Shown here in pieces: positions 18,028-29,116 of a stretch of DNA of 64,000 bases. This DNA is from Cladopsammia gracilis (taxonomy: Eukaryota; Cnidaria; Anthozoa; Scleractinia; Dendrophylliidae): contig JAJGOT010000194.1 of assembly GCA_022457155.1 (NCBI GenBank), positions 447,001 through 511,000 of the forward strand. The letters are read 5' to 3'. The notes beneath the pieces are model-generated. The model was not told the DNA's origin. It was given only the letters and a program-made list of their open reading frames with translations, and did no database searches. The position numbers and the translations under genes are program-made. Each line of letters starts with the position of its first letter. Position 1 is the stretch's first letter.

Positions 18028-20090
18028 CACAGGCAGACCAATCGTGATGTGTGAGTCACATCAAGTACAGTAATGAAATATACTAGGTAATAATACGATT
18101 TGGAATTGAGAAGCGATAGAAAAATCGAAAATATTACACAATAAAGTCTTCCCACCTTTACTTTATTGTGTCTTGATGTATCCTGACCGGTTTAAATGCA
18201 TTTTTACCACTTTTGTCACTCGCCCCACTATCCACTATAAAAGAAGGGAAGGCTGGAGACCTCTGAGCGAACCCTCGCCACGCGAAAGCCAATAAATTCT
18301 AAACAATTCAACTCAAGCTCCCCAAATTGCCACCAGTGAGGCCGCAGGTTAAATGTCTACCCGTGCGATTCGTGCTAGCTTCCAAATTCCCTTTCACGGG
18401 CTCTAAAAGGGCTCCGTTTTGGAGCGATTCTGGCCATCTTCGCTTCGCCATTGTCCGCGATCCAAACGGCTGTACTACGAAATTCGAACACTAAAGCTTA
18501 GCGACCGCGTCACAGAGACAAAATGACATTCACCCGAGGGGAGGGTCGTTACTTTTGCCCTCGAGCAAATTGACACCGTCGGGGGAGCCGGTGCGTGTAA
18601 TTCGAACGGAAACCACACGCGTGACCTGTCACTTTTTTGTCTGTCACGGATTTAAAACGGAGCTTGTTAACGGCTACAACGGTTCAGAAACTGTTCAATT
18701 TTTTTTCTTTCGCAGTTCTTCTAGATATAACAATAAAATAACTTTCGCACTATATCGAGAAAGGTGCAACAAGAAAGAACAATTTCTTCACGGCAGATTT
18801 TGATCACGCGCTAGGCAACGAGAGCTGCCAACAGATCGAATTTCATTTGAACGCCTGAACAATTATTTTGAACGTAGCCTGCGTGGCAGGCGTTCTAAGG
18901 GGAAGGGGAAGGGGGAAAATTCGGGCGCGCGAAATTTCCCCCTTCCCCTTCCCCTTAGAACGCCTGCCACGCAGGCTATTTTGAACGGCTTGCAGTGAAC
19001 GGCCGAAACACCGGGCCGAAACAGAACAAAAATTTCGAACGGCTGGCTGTGAACGGCTATGGAAAAATTTCGAGTGGAGTGAGTTTTCAGTCAGAAAGCG
19101 AACGAAACCAAAATAGGTCACTTTTATATGTAAACAAGGGCCCTAAGTGCCAGCGTCACGCAAAATTCATGTTTAAAATTCTTTCTGAACTTCATGTTTA
19201 CCAATTGTGAAGATAAATCTTGAATGAAACTAAATATAATAATCGATGTCATACAGCGTGGAAAGGTACGTAGCTATAGCAGAAAAAACAGAAAACAAAT
19301 TTAGCCCTTTTAAGTTTGTTGTAGTTGTCAGGAAGTAGTAGTTGTAGTAGTTTGTTGTATGAAATATCTTGATGAAACCAAACGACTAGAGGAATTGATT
19401 ATCTGCGAAAGAAAAAAAATTGAACAGTTTCTGAACCGTTGTAGCCGTTAACAAGCTCCGTTTTAAATCCGTGACAGACAAAAAAGTGACAGGTCACGCG
19501 TGTGGTTTCCGTTCGAATTACACGCACCGGCTCCCCCGACGGTGTCAATTTGCTCGAGGGCAAAAGTAACGACCCTCCCCTCGGGTGAATGTCATTTTGT
19601 CTCTGTGACGCGGTCGCTAAGCTTTAGTGTTCGAATTTCGTAGTACAGCCGTTTGGATCGCGGACAATGGCGAAGCGAAGATGGCCAGAATCGCTCCAAA
19701 ACGGAGCCCTTTTAGAGCCCGTGAAAGGGAATTTGGAAGCTAGCACGAATCGCACGGGTAGACATTTAACCTGCGGCCTCACTGGTGGCAATTTGGGGAG
19801 CTTGAGTTGAATTGTTTAGAATTTATTGGCTTTCGCGTGGCGAGGGTTCGCTCAGAGGTCTCCAGCCTTCCCTTCTTTTATAGTGGATAGTGGGGCGAGA
19901 GACAAAAGTGGTAAAAATGCATTTAAACCGGTCAGGATACATCAAGAGACAATAAAGTAAAGGTGGGAAGACTTTATTGTGTAATATTTTCGATTTTTCT
20001 ATCGCTTCTCAATTCCAAATCGTATTATTACCTAGTATATTTCATTACTGTACTTGATGTGACTCACACATCACGATTGGTCTGCCTGTG
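18028..20090. mobile_element. 2063-bp giant foldback element with 688-bp inverted arms
   Basis: The left arm (18028-18715) and right arm (19403-20090) are near-perfect reverse complements of equal length, separated by a 687-bp centre. Termini begin CACAGGCAGACC. TTCTCAG flanks both sides (18021-18027 and 20091-20097), a 7-bp target duplication or 8 bp with the shared G. I noticed only a few single-base differences between the arms, so the insertion is young or the arms are being homogenised. The arms contain a pair of sequences with GTCACGGATTTAAAACGGAGC and its complement. No transposase is visible. The centre carries a separate 104-bp palindromic MITE. The superfamily is not determined. Confidence 0.9.
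18875..18978. mobile_element. 104-bp palindromic MITE with 9-bp target duplication
   Basis: Nearly perfect palindrome TAGCCTGCGTGGCAGGCGTT...complement around a GGGCGCGCGAAATT centre, flanked by TTTTGAACG at 18866-18874 and 18979-18987. A 9-bp duplication points to a Mutator-like (MULE) transposase acting in trans. It is nested in the centre of the foldback element, hence younger. A sister copy with its own 9-bp duplication is at 31868-31999. Confidence 0.88.
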
Positions 20091-20129
20091 TTCTCAGCAG
20101 AAGTGAAAATTGTCAGCTCATTTTTAAAC

Positions 20130-20497
20130 GAGTTGTCGACCTGGTTTCCAGGCTCCTCCTCTTCCCCCCCCCCCCCCCCCCCCCCAAGGGAGAGAGAGGA
20201 GAGACCCTGGTCTGGTCTGGTCAATGGTGACTTGTTAGGCTTTCAGGTTGATGTTGGAATAACTGCTATTAGCGATCGCAAACATGGCGGACCAGTTGGG
20301 ATGTGCTTGTTGCCGCGTTGGAAATCGGGAGCCTCGTTTTGGAGTGGAGAGAAAATATCTTGACAAAGTCTGAATTTTTTCTGTAGACAGGTGACCAGAC
20401 CAGACCACGAGACCAGGGTCTCTCCTCTCTCGCTCTTGGGGGGGGGGGGGGGGGGGGGGAGAGGAGGCCCCTGGTCTCGTGGTTGACGAGTTCTCTC
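20130..20497. repeat. Foldback repeat with poly-C and poly-G arms
   Basis: A block with C22 (20165-20186) followed by AGAGAGGAGAGACCCTGGTC recurs inverted at 20389-20475, where the poly-G run sits at about 20439-20459. The stem is about 90 bp with ~170 bp between. It looks like a small palindromic MITE whose homopolymer has expanded in both arms; ends and target duplication are unclear. Confidence 0.6.
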
Positions 20498-20758
20498 TCT
20501 TTAGATGGAAAAAATAAACACGATTTTGGAGAACTCTCCTTAAAGGTGGAAGTGGAGGTCGGGATTGCGCATGCTCTATTCTGGTACCCAGATCCACCGA
20601 TCACCCACTTAGCCTTTTAAAATTGACATTGCCTAGACGTTGGGTGTAACATGGCTCGTTCCGCGTAACCTTAACTTCTGTTAGCCAATCAAAACCAACA
20701 CATTCATGATTGTGCATAACTATTTTTCTTTTCTTTTTCTGACACAAATGATTTTTTC

Positions 20759-20805
20759 CACCAAGTGGAAATATTGGAGCAGATGGAATAGCCATATTTG
20801 AATCA
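20759..20805 (+). pseudogene. IDH3A: Partial duplicate of IDH3A exon 6
   Basis: 47 bp identical in frame to the end of IDH3A exon 6 (PSGNIGADG then IAIFES) except one V-to-I change. The donor GTGAGTTC is retained. The homology starts inside the exon at CACCAAGTGG, so the 5' splice acceptor and first part of the exon are missing and this piece alone cannot be spliced in. Confidence 0.9.
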
Positions 20806-21052
20806 GTGAGTTCATTAAACCATTTAATTCCTTCCCTAGAGTGCCAAAAATTAAAATTCAAGAAAATCCCAAATTTAATTTTGTAAAATACTGTAAATCA
20901 AATGGAACCATGCAAAAGTATTGCCGAAGAGGTTTCATCTGAATGGTCACACCATAGGATTTCATCAACAGACTCAAAAGTTAGAACTACATGTATACAA
21001 AATGTCTCCATAATGGACTCTGGGAGTGAAAGGGTTATATCCTTTAGTGTGT

Positions 21053-21413
21053 ATGGTTCGTACAGTCTTGAAAAGGTCTTGAATTTTAGCAGTCGTCTTG
21101 AAAAGTCCTTGATGATTTGGTTAAGTCCTTGAAAGGTACTTGATTTCTTCGTTAGGTCTTGAAAAGTCCTTGAAATTTAGGACTTTATGTACGCCCTATC
21201 ACATTTCTGATAAATTAAATTAAATTTCGGCATAATACGTGAATGCGTACATGAAGCAAAATCAGCCGGGTAATCTTTGCCTCGATTTTATGCACCAGGG
21301 GACAAGGTGTTTCGATTTCGTAAATAAAACTTAGTCCTTGAAAACTATTTTTTGTCCTTGGAAAGTCCTTGAAAAGTCCTTGAATTTTATTTGTCTGAAG
21401 TTGTACGAACCAT
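21053..21413 (+). mobile_element. MITE with ATGGTTCGTAC termini
   Basis: About 361 bp with inverted ends ATGGTTCGTAC and GTACGAACCAT. The inside repeats GTCCTTGAAAAG-type motifs in both orientations. Flanks share GTGTG, while the unoccupied site is visible in the first IDH3A copy near 6896-6903. The insertion therefore postdates the segmental duplication. A sister copy in opposite orientation is at 59537-59932. Confidence 0.85.
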
Positions 21414-21689
21414 GGTGTGACTATCAAATGAAACCAATATGTTAGAGTGATTTTACTTCATCCGTGAAACACTATCTAACAATTAGTGTGTGATAGTCCA
21501 AATTAAACAAAAGGAAACAATGGAATTATAGTCTAATAGTGCGTACTATTCTACTAACTATTTCACAGATGAAGTAAAATCACTCCATTGATGGTGTTTG
21601 TTTGTTTGTTTGTTTGTTTATAAAATGAAATCTAGTTCTGTTCTAAACTTGCTTGGCCACTGTTTCACAGTTTTGAACATGACAGATGA

Positions 21690-21911
<222 letters not shown>

Positions 21912-22197
21912 TGAGCACCAGCGTTTGCATAAAATTGGTTCTATTCTTTTCAATTCTTTTTAGAGTGAGGCATTGAGACAGTGAGCTGTATTTTTATTCA
22001 ATGAGATGCAAATTAGTATATTCCAATTTTCTGCAATCCTGCACCTTGCAGAGCTTTTTGCACTGAGATTTCTTGGATCATTTTGGATAACCAATATGAG
22101 ATATGATATATTGCTGTTTAATTGTGATCATCAGTCATCATATTCTCAGTTTATATTAATTAATTAATTTATTATTCATATTAATTTACTAGAAATA

Positions 22198-23642
22198 CAG
22201 TCGAACCTGTATTAAGCGGCCCTCTATTAAGTGGTCAGTTGTCAAAGTCCCGAAAATTATTTCCCTTAATTACTGTAATTTTGACCTCTATTAAGGTTAC
22301 AGTGTACCTTCAGATCGAAAATTTATCGAAATTTTTTTTTTGGCGTCAAAATAAAGTTTACAGAATGAACTTTCATTCAAAAAAAAAATTATTGAAAAAT
22401 AGTGAAAATTGACGGAGAAATGACAGTATAACTTTTGTGGGCGGAGTTTGTTTATAAAGCGATATGTTTTTTTAAGCGCCGTTTTCTCAAAGTTAATTTT
22501 TCGCTTGTTGGGGACACTTTAAAGAGCTACAACTCAAAGGAAATTTGTTCGATTTTCCTCAAATTTGGACAGAAGCTAGGCTAACATATAATCAACAAAA
22601 ACGTGTCGGCGAATTTCTTATTTCCGAAAACTTTTTCGTCAAGAGCCATTTCCGTACGATCATTCTAATTTTTTTTCTCCCTTTTTCGAAAATATTCTGT
22701 AACTTTTCATTACAATTGAATATGGGAAATCGCCGACACGTTTTTTTAGCGCTTCGTGTCCGGAAACCCGAGAACAAATCAAATTAGCAAAATACAATAA
22801 TCGCTTTGAGTTATAGCGTTTTAAAGCTGATTCGGACGTTCGAATTTAGACGTCGTAAAAAATTCGACAATTCACTTTATTACCAAATGGTTTCCATATT
22901 TAGATAGCCAGCTCTATAAGCTTTAATTTGATATCTGGGTTTAGGTATGTTAAGTGTAATCTTAAGACACTAGAGCTGTTATACTGGAGACACCCCCGAA
23001 GGTACACTGTAACCTTAAGCGTAAAGTCCCTACGAGCTGTTTCTATTGTCTTGACCTGTATTAAACGGTCACTTTGTAAAAGGAAACCACTCAAATACTA
23101 GTTCATACAATTACAAATAGCACACCAGGTAATTGATTTCCTTGTTTATTTTCACAAATCATTAAATCGCCTGATATTAATGTTTCTGCCTTGAGGTCAA
23201 AAGTCTTTTCAGCATTGCGGATCGAATTCTTCTTTCATTAATGAGTGTTAAGCAAATTGAACGATATACTTAGCGATACTAAACTACGGAAACCCAAACA
23301 ACAGACATTGATATCTAATTATTTTTCTTCTTAGGACAAATAGGTTCAAAAGACAAGACTCAAAAGATTAGGAGTACAGTGTCTTTTTCTAACGACCGGC
23401 TGAAATACCGGCCGCATGAACTTGGCGTTACTGTTTTGTTAGTCCCTTTCTATGTTCTATTTTTCTAAAACCATGTTATTGTTGCAGTTACTTTTAACCG
23501 AGTAAGTGATTTTTTTGTGCACTTTTATGCATAAGCTGTACAATGGCATTTTCACTGTGTTCTGACCTGTATTTTGTACAACCTGTATTAAGCGGTCACT
23601 TAGCCATTCCCCGAGGGTGACCGCTTAATACAGGTTCGACTG
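22198..23642. mobile_element. Tigger/pogo-like non-autonomous element
   Basis: Inverted termini CAGTCGAACCTGTATTAAGC and complement, flanked by TA on both sides. Ends of the type CAGTNGAACC with TA duplication are typical of the pogo/Tigger branch of Tc1/mariner. 1445 bp, no transposase frame. A TTAA-type element (22295-23014) is nested within it. Confidence 0.85.
22295..23014. mobile_element. TTAA-targeting element nested in the Tigger-like element
   Basis: 720 bp with inverted ends GGTTACAGTGTACCTTC and complement, flanked by TTAA (22291-22294 and 23015-23018). TTAA specificity is shared by piggyBac and Kolobok; the termini do not decide between them. It contains an inner inverted pair AACGTGTCGGCGAA / TCGCCGACACGTT. 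No coding sequence. Confidence 0.8.
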
Positions 23643-23654
23643 TACGTGGTCTCG

Positions 23655-23832
23655 CAGAACCTCGCGAAGCTTGGGGGAGGGTGCACCGCCGACCGAAACT
23701 TTGGTGGCGTCTCGATTTGCGTATGAGGCTTTTCGCCGTTCCACTTTGTTTTCTTTGAAACCAAAAACGTTGGTAGAAGGTCCTTTCGAGGGTTCGCGTA
23801 CGTTTACCGTCCGCCATTTTTGTTACCATGCC
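23655..23832 (+). repeat. Dispersed repeat, GGGGGAGGGTGCACCGC family
   Basis: A ~175-bp block containing GTATGAGGCTTTTC and GGTCCTTTCGA, and ending in a CCGCCAT(T/C)TTTGTT stretch, recurs reversed at about 29858-30018. The frames open in both copies derive from this shared sequence and differ by indels, so a conserved protein is unlikely. Confidence 0.55.
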
Positions 23833-23941
23833 CCTATAGGCTTACATGAAGTAGTAACCTGCGCCATTGTCAGCGGTCGCGATTCCTCTGTTACTAGGCA
23901 ACTGTACAACACGATATATAAAGGCAACAAGTAACTGTATT

Positions 23942-24217
23942 TGCAAAGACCACCGTAACGAGATAGAAGCACCGGATCCTGTAGTAAAGGATCTAATCAG
24001 CTATAAAATAATAAAACGATTTGATAAAAAAGCAAGGCTGATAAACGGTACGGAAACGACTATATTTGTAAAAAATCCTTGCAAAGACCACCGTAACGAG
24101 ATAGAAGCACCGGATCCTGTAGTAAAGGATCTAATCAGCTATAAAATAATAAAACGATTTGATAAAAAAGCAAGGCTGATAAACGGTACGGAAACGACTA
24201 TATTTGTAATATACTAT
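23942..24217 (+). repeat. 138-bp tandem duplication followed by an inverted third piece
   Basis: Two near-identical 138-bp units (23942-24079 and 24080-24217) start TGCAAAGACCACCGTAACG. 138 is divisible by three, so an open frame of 119 codons runs through both. About 60 bp of the unit then returns inverted at 24264-24327, making a long hairpin. No known protein is recognised in the open frame. Confidence 0.85.
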
Positions 24218-24644
24218 AGTAATTAGTAACGACTATATTTTTTACAAATATAGTATATTTTTTACAAATATAGTCGTTTCCGTACCGTTTATCAGCCTTG
24301 CTTTTTTATCAAATCGTTTTATAAAGGCAAACCGAGATTTCATCGCCCTACGGCGATCCACGCGCGATTCCACGCGAACCCGCGCGACAAATTTATAAAC
24401 CTCGCTACGCTCGGGCCACATATTCTAAGTTTATATTAATTAATTAATTAATTTATTTATTATTCATTTTAATTTATTAATTTATAATTAATTTATTAAT
24501 TTATTTTCATATCATTAAACAGCAACTGAAGAAGTTGCAAAGGCCATGGGTTCGAATCCCGTCAAGACCTGAAATTTTTTTTCCTTCAATTGCTGTTGAA
24601 CTTGATGACAGTCTCTTTAATTCTTCATCCTGTATCTTTGATAG

Positions 24645-24719
24645 GTTTTGACGGGAGATCTTGGTGGTCAAAGCACATGCTCAGATTTCACGAAAGAAAT
24701 CTGCCGCAAACTTGAATAG
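24645..24719 (+). CDS. IDH3A: Duplicate of IDH3A terminal exon 8 (possible alternative exon)
   Basis: 75-bp copy of 7639-7713 with GATAG acceptor and TAG stop. The two differences I see (GGC to GGT, AAG to AAA) are synonymous. With exon 7' it could form an alternative 3' end giving an almost identical C-terminus. Upstream at about 24545-24560 the duplicate carries GGGTTCGAATCCCGTC, a tRNA-B-box-like SINE remnant missing from the first copy. Confidence 0.75.
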   Translation, partial: VLTGDLGGQSTCSDFTKEICRKLE

Positions 24720-24834
24720 TTAACGTTATTAAATTTATCCAGCTGGTTTTGGATTTTATTGGCTAAAAAATTTCGCGCCACTCTATCAACCAATCAAAAG
24801 TAAAACCAAAACCAATCGTGACTTCCTCGCATTT

Positions 24835-25735
24835 ATCAACAATTACCTGTTTGCTAATTAAACCGGATTAAAAATAGTTTCGTAATTTTCATTCAGGCTT
24901 TTTGTTGAACGGTTAGCCGGTGATGTATACTGTAAATAAATTGTCAATTTACTCCTTTGTCTTTTTTTTTTTTACAAGCAAAGCTGTATATTGTCATTAA
25001 TGTCGACCTTGTTACCTTTCCGCTGATCCGCGAAGTACCGTCATTAGTCGAGTTCCCTGAAGATAAACACATGCAAATCTTTTTTTTGCCATTTAACAGA
25101 TACCATTATCGCACAATTTACATGCTTGAATAGCAAACATTTGTTGTTTTCCCGCCATTTCGCGCTCTTACAGGAAATTCTAAAGAGTATCCGTTATGAA
25201 AGACGCCGCATCAAGGAGATTAAGACCTCTGCATAGTTAGTTATAAAAATAATCAATTATGTTGAGCTAGAGTTATAGATCACGTACTAATGCTAAGCTT
25301 CGAGACTTTTCAGGAAAAATATGCAGTACCATGGACCTCAATATCTGAACTCACGATTGTCTTCAGTAAATAAAGCCTCGCACGTTTTCGTTGATTATGA
25401 TAACTGCATGACATGCTGAGGTCTTTCATAAAATTTATAGTTTTCGGTCCTTGTTTTGTCGTGTGTTAATTTGCATGTCCAGCTTGCTGTATTTTTATCG
25501 CGAACAAGAAGGTGACTGAAGCTTTTGTCCTGTCAAAACGCTCAAAATAGTCTTTTTATTTTAGTACACCACCTTAATTTAGTAAAAGGGACGGAGACAC
25601 TTCGGGAGCCTCCCAAAACCCATATTAGCTATAGCCATATTATTAAGGAGAAAATAATGGGTACATATAAATATGGTTATGCCTCTAGTCTGCAGACTAA
25701 AGGTTTGCCTTCAGTAAGTTTTCAGTAGAGGTGAT
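24835..25735. other. No feature recognised
   Basis: AT-rich intergenic DNA. No exon, RNA gene or clear repeat end was identified. Confidence 0.5.
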
Positions 25736-26525
25736 AATCACAAAGATTATATGAGCGTTTTGCCGCCCGGGACCAAGAGAAGTGTCCCCATATAATGGAG
25801 TTTTCCAAAGCAGAGGTTCTACTGTGATTACAAATATTACATGAGCTTTTTGTCAGCTGGGACCCGGAAAAGTGTCCCCATAATGGAGGTGTACCAAAGT
25901 AAAGGTTCTACTGTGAATAGAAATATTATGAGCTTTTTGCCAGCTGGAATCCGGAAAAGTGTCCCCATAATGGAGGTGTTCCAAAGCAGAGGTTCTACTG
26001 TGATTACAAATATTATGAGCTTTTTGCCAGCTGGGACCCAGAAAAGTGTCCCCATAATGGAGGTGTTCCAAAGCAGAGGTTGTACTGTGATTACAAATAT
26101 TATGAGCTTTTTGCCGGTAGGGACCCAGAAAAGTGTCCCCATAATGGAGATGTCCCAAAGTAAAGGTTCTACTGTGATTACAAATATTACATAAGCTTTT
26201 TGCCAGCTGGAACCCGGAAAAGTGTCCCCATAATGGAGGTGTCCCAAAGTAAAGGTTCTACTGTGATTACAAATATTATGAGCTTTTTGCCAGCTAGGAC
26301 CCAGAAAAGTGTCCCCATAATGGAGGTGTCCCAAAGTAAAGGTTCTACTCTGATTACAAATATTACATGAGCTTTTTGCCAGCTGGAACCCGGAAAAGTG
26401 TCCCCATAATGGAGGTGTCCCAAAGTAAAGGTTCTATTATGATTACAAATATTACAGTGAGCTTTTTGCCGGCCGGGATGCGGAAAAATGTCCCCTTAAC
26501 GGAGATGTCCCAAAGTAAAGGATGT
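25736..26525. repeat. Nine-unit minisatellite, period 87-90 bp
   Basis: Units start near GAGC at 25753, 25843, 25930, 26017, 26104, 26193, 26280, 26369 and 26459. Each has a GAGCTTTTTGCC(A/G)GC start, AAAAGTGTCCCCATAATGG, and an end like AAAGGTTCTACTGTG. The basic 87-bp period is a multiple of three, so long frames stay open on both strands; they are artefacts of the array. The unit end resembles a Tigger-type terminus (CACAGTAGAACC reversed). Confidence 0.9.
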
Positions 26526-26539
26526 ATACAAAACATGGA

Positions 26540-26610
26540 CCACCCCTGTGGACCCGATCCATGGACCACCTCGTGGACCCGGTCCATGAACCCCCTAATG
26601 GACCACACCT
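26540..26610 (+). repeat. Short GC-rich repeats (GGACC-ATCCATGGACCAC)
   Basis: Three imperfect ~30-bp units containing ATGGACCAC and GGACCCG directly after the 87-bp array. Confidence 0.6.
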
Positions 26611-26869
26611 AATATTCTTCAATTTTTATATTTTTTTTCACGAAATTTTTTTTTAGGATAAAAGGATGGACTGCGGACTGGGGACAGGGCAGGGTTGTCC
26701 CTAACAGTCGGCAGCCGGCAGAATTAATTAGCAGGAATTTCCAACGAACTCTCGATAAAATCGTTTTTGACACATCAACGTCAAAAAGGATTGTCTAAAC
26801 AAGTCGAATGCCGTTGCTAAGTCTCATACTTATGACACGTTTCCTTTTGAAGATAGACCACTCCCCTTA

Positions 26870-27603
26870 CTCTTTTGATAAAATAGGGGCAGACCCAGTC
26901 CTTAATATACCTGAGAAGCCTTCGACTCCCTGCAATCCCCTTATTATGTTGCCCTCCCTAACATACCTAAAGTGATTCAAAGAAATCACAACATCCTTCA
27001 TTCTTCTAAAAGATGCAAAGAAGCATTCCCTTTCCCTCCTTTGATTTCCTACTGCAGATCCAAGAACTTGCGTGACATTCTTGTCAGAGCTGTACACCGC
27101 AGACCATCCCCTCAAACACCTGGAATTTTTCGTTGTAACAGACATCGGTGTAAAACATGTCCTTTTATCAAAGAAGGAGCCACGTTTTACACCTTCTTCT
27201 CTACAGGTGAAAAACGACAAATACGACATCGCATCTGCTGCACATCCACGAACGTCATGTACATGATCCAATGCGCCCAATGCCATACACAATACATCGG
27301 TGAGGCAAAACAACAAGTCAGCGATCGATATGGGGGGGGGGGGGGGGGGAATTGGGGAGTGGAGAACACACACGTGCAGTTGAGAAAGCCTTGAAGAAAG
27401 AACATCAGGGTCAACCGACTGCCTTGTCAGAGCACTTTGCTTTCACCGGACACTCCATTACCGACCTCCAAATCATCCCATTAGAACTCATTGATTCTTA
27501 TGGAGACATGATCCGTAAAGCGAGAGAATTATATTTATTCACTATAGCCAATACCAGGAGCTTATTACCCCTCCTGCCAATACACTTGAACCTAATGGCA
27601 TGA
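26870..27603 (+). pseudogene. Penelope-like element fragment, C-terminal GIY-YIG part
   Basis: Two + frames (to 27394 and from 27352) carry the end of a retroelement protein. They show a Cys-rich linker (CNRHRCKTCPF), a CAQCHTQYIGE GIY-YIG start, then a helix-rich tail with SEHFAFTGH. The GIY-YIG nuclease arrangement at a C-terminus is typical of Penelope-like elements. The frame is broken at a poly-G run (27332-27349), probably by slippage. No RT domain was found upstream, so it is 5'-truncated. It differs from the two Penelope copies at 47.3-50.9 kb and belongs to another family. Confidence 0.75.
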
Positions 27604-27849
27604 ACAGACGCGACGAAATTTAATCTTCCACATATTTATTGTTATAATCATTACTAGCCGTTTCTAGTTTTCAACCGTTACTTGTTTATTAGCCTATCAT
27701 TTATCAGCATTTTATCTTAGCCCTTTTTAAATATTGTAACCGTTTGTTTCCATCTTCACTTAGCTTTATTAGCCCCTGATGAAGGTTAGTTTTGTCTAAC
27801 CGTAATATTGGGCAAATATTATTAAAAGAAATCGAACGAATTCAGCTGT
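27604..27849. other. Likely 3' tail of the Penelope fragment
   Basis: Non-coding; contains CCCTGATGAAGG and AACCGTAATATTGGGC, possibly the untranslated end of the preceding element. Confidence 0.35.
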
Positions 27850-28427
27850 CTGATCAGCCTTGCATGTTAAAGGATTTTTTTCCCTACAGCTTTATGTTTG
27901 TCAAGTGCTTGCTTCCAATCTTCTATAAGGCGAATTAAGGCAGTTTCGCAAATGTAACTTCTCCTGTAGGCCGATATAAAATTGTCAAAGATCGTTTCTG
28001 ACAATTCACATATCTGTTGGCAAAGAAGCTGCATGCTCAAAAACTTTATCGACTGTTATCAACACTGTAGCAGGCCTATAGTTCGACTTAGCGAAGGGGT
28101 CATCTTTTTTAAATACTGGTGTGCATTCTCCATATTTCCAGTCCTCCGGCCACACTCCCTCCTTAATAGATTGATTACTGATATATTGCGGTGAGTGGGG
28201 CGGCTTATTCTTCAGCTGAACCTAAGAACGCTGGGCGATATAAGGTCATGCCCCGTTGCTTTATGCGGGTTGAGTTGTTTTTTAAATGCTTTGAGCACCT
28301 CTGGACATGAAAGCTCCCTGAATTTAAATATATTTCCTGACCATGTATCGTTTATGTTCGTAACACTGGGGTGGTTAGTCATGCCGGTATAGGAGGCTAA
28401 CAAGTAAGGGCTGGTTCCCACTAACAA
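27850..28427 (-). pseudogene. Non-LTR retrotransposon reverse-transcriptase fragment
   Basis: On the - strand, 28427-28212 reads into LNPHKATGHDLISPSVLRF, the conserved RT motif before the fingers (KA.G.D.I.P). Further on, in other frames, comes VFKKDDPFAKSNYRPATV, the next conserved block (PVFKKGD...NYRP). The two blocks are in order but in different frames with stops between, so the copy is dead and truncated. The pattern fits CR1/L2- or Jockey-like LINEs; the exact clade cannot be told. Confidence 0.75.
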
Positions 28428-28681
28428 CGTAATCGGAAGCGAAGACGGAGTCGGAAGCGTAAGGAGCCTTACGTTCTAGTGGAAATAAAAAAACGGAGTC
28501 GCAATCGCAATCGGAATCTCGACGGAATCAGAATCGGAAGGATCACAAGGTTGCCTTTTTCTTTCTTTTTCTTCCGATTCCGCTTCTGCTTCCGTCGCTT
28601 CCGTCCTTTTGATTTCCACTAGAAGATTCTTGCGATTCCGATTCCGCTTACGATTCCGTTTACGTCGCTAGTGGGAACCAA
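28411..28681. mobile_element. MITE with CTGGTTCCCACTA termini
   Basis: 271-bp foldback: the left end CTGGTTCCCACTAACAACG pairs with the right end CGCTAGTGGGAACCA. The inside is dense with CGGAATCGGAAGCG-like motifs in both orientations. A smaller relative, with TTTTCACTAGTG, may be at about 13.71-13.80 kb. Confidence 0.75.
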
Positions 28682-29116
28682 GCTAATGTTTTCGATAGAA
28701 GAATTTGCGAGCGCGCGCTTTCGCAAGCTAACCTTTCGGCAGCTAAGTTTGTCTAAAAACCGCTTTCATGTTTCATAAAATGTTCGCGAGATTTGTAATA
28801 TACTACTAGATCTAGTTATTAGTTTCCTCGCGAAGCGAGGCATAGCGAGGTTAATAAATTTGTCGTGCCTCGGGAGCTTATACGTAGTATCAGCCTTGCT
28901 TCTCAGTTTGCCTATTGCTATTTTTGGCTGTTTAGATCTTTTACAGATCCTACGTTCACTAGCAGCATTTTCGTTCGCGGTCCTGTGCTTATTCTATTGT
29001 TACTCGGGAGCTAAGCCGGGCGCGCAACAAAGCTTGAACGACGTCAGACGATGGGAACGCCTGTGGTACTACTTCATGTAAGCCTATACAGCTGATACAG
29101 TAAAGGAAATTGCTAG

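Noticed and set aside
23596..23934. Open frames shared with 29816-30019
   Set aside because: Both belong to a dispersed repeat with frame-breaking indels between copies.
24540..24565. tRNA-like GGGTTCGAATCCCGTC
   Set aside because: Only a B-box; no acceptor stem or A-box, so a SINE remnant and not a tRNA gene.
25736..26525. CRISPR-like regular array
   Set aside because: Repeats abut without unique spacers and the DNA is metazoan.
25837..26608. Open frames of 78-168 codons on both strands
   Set aside because: The 87-bp unit is a multiple of three, so open frames are automatic; no start context or domain.
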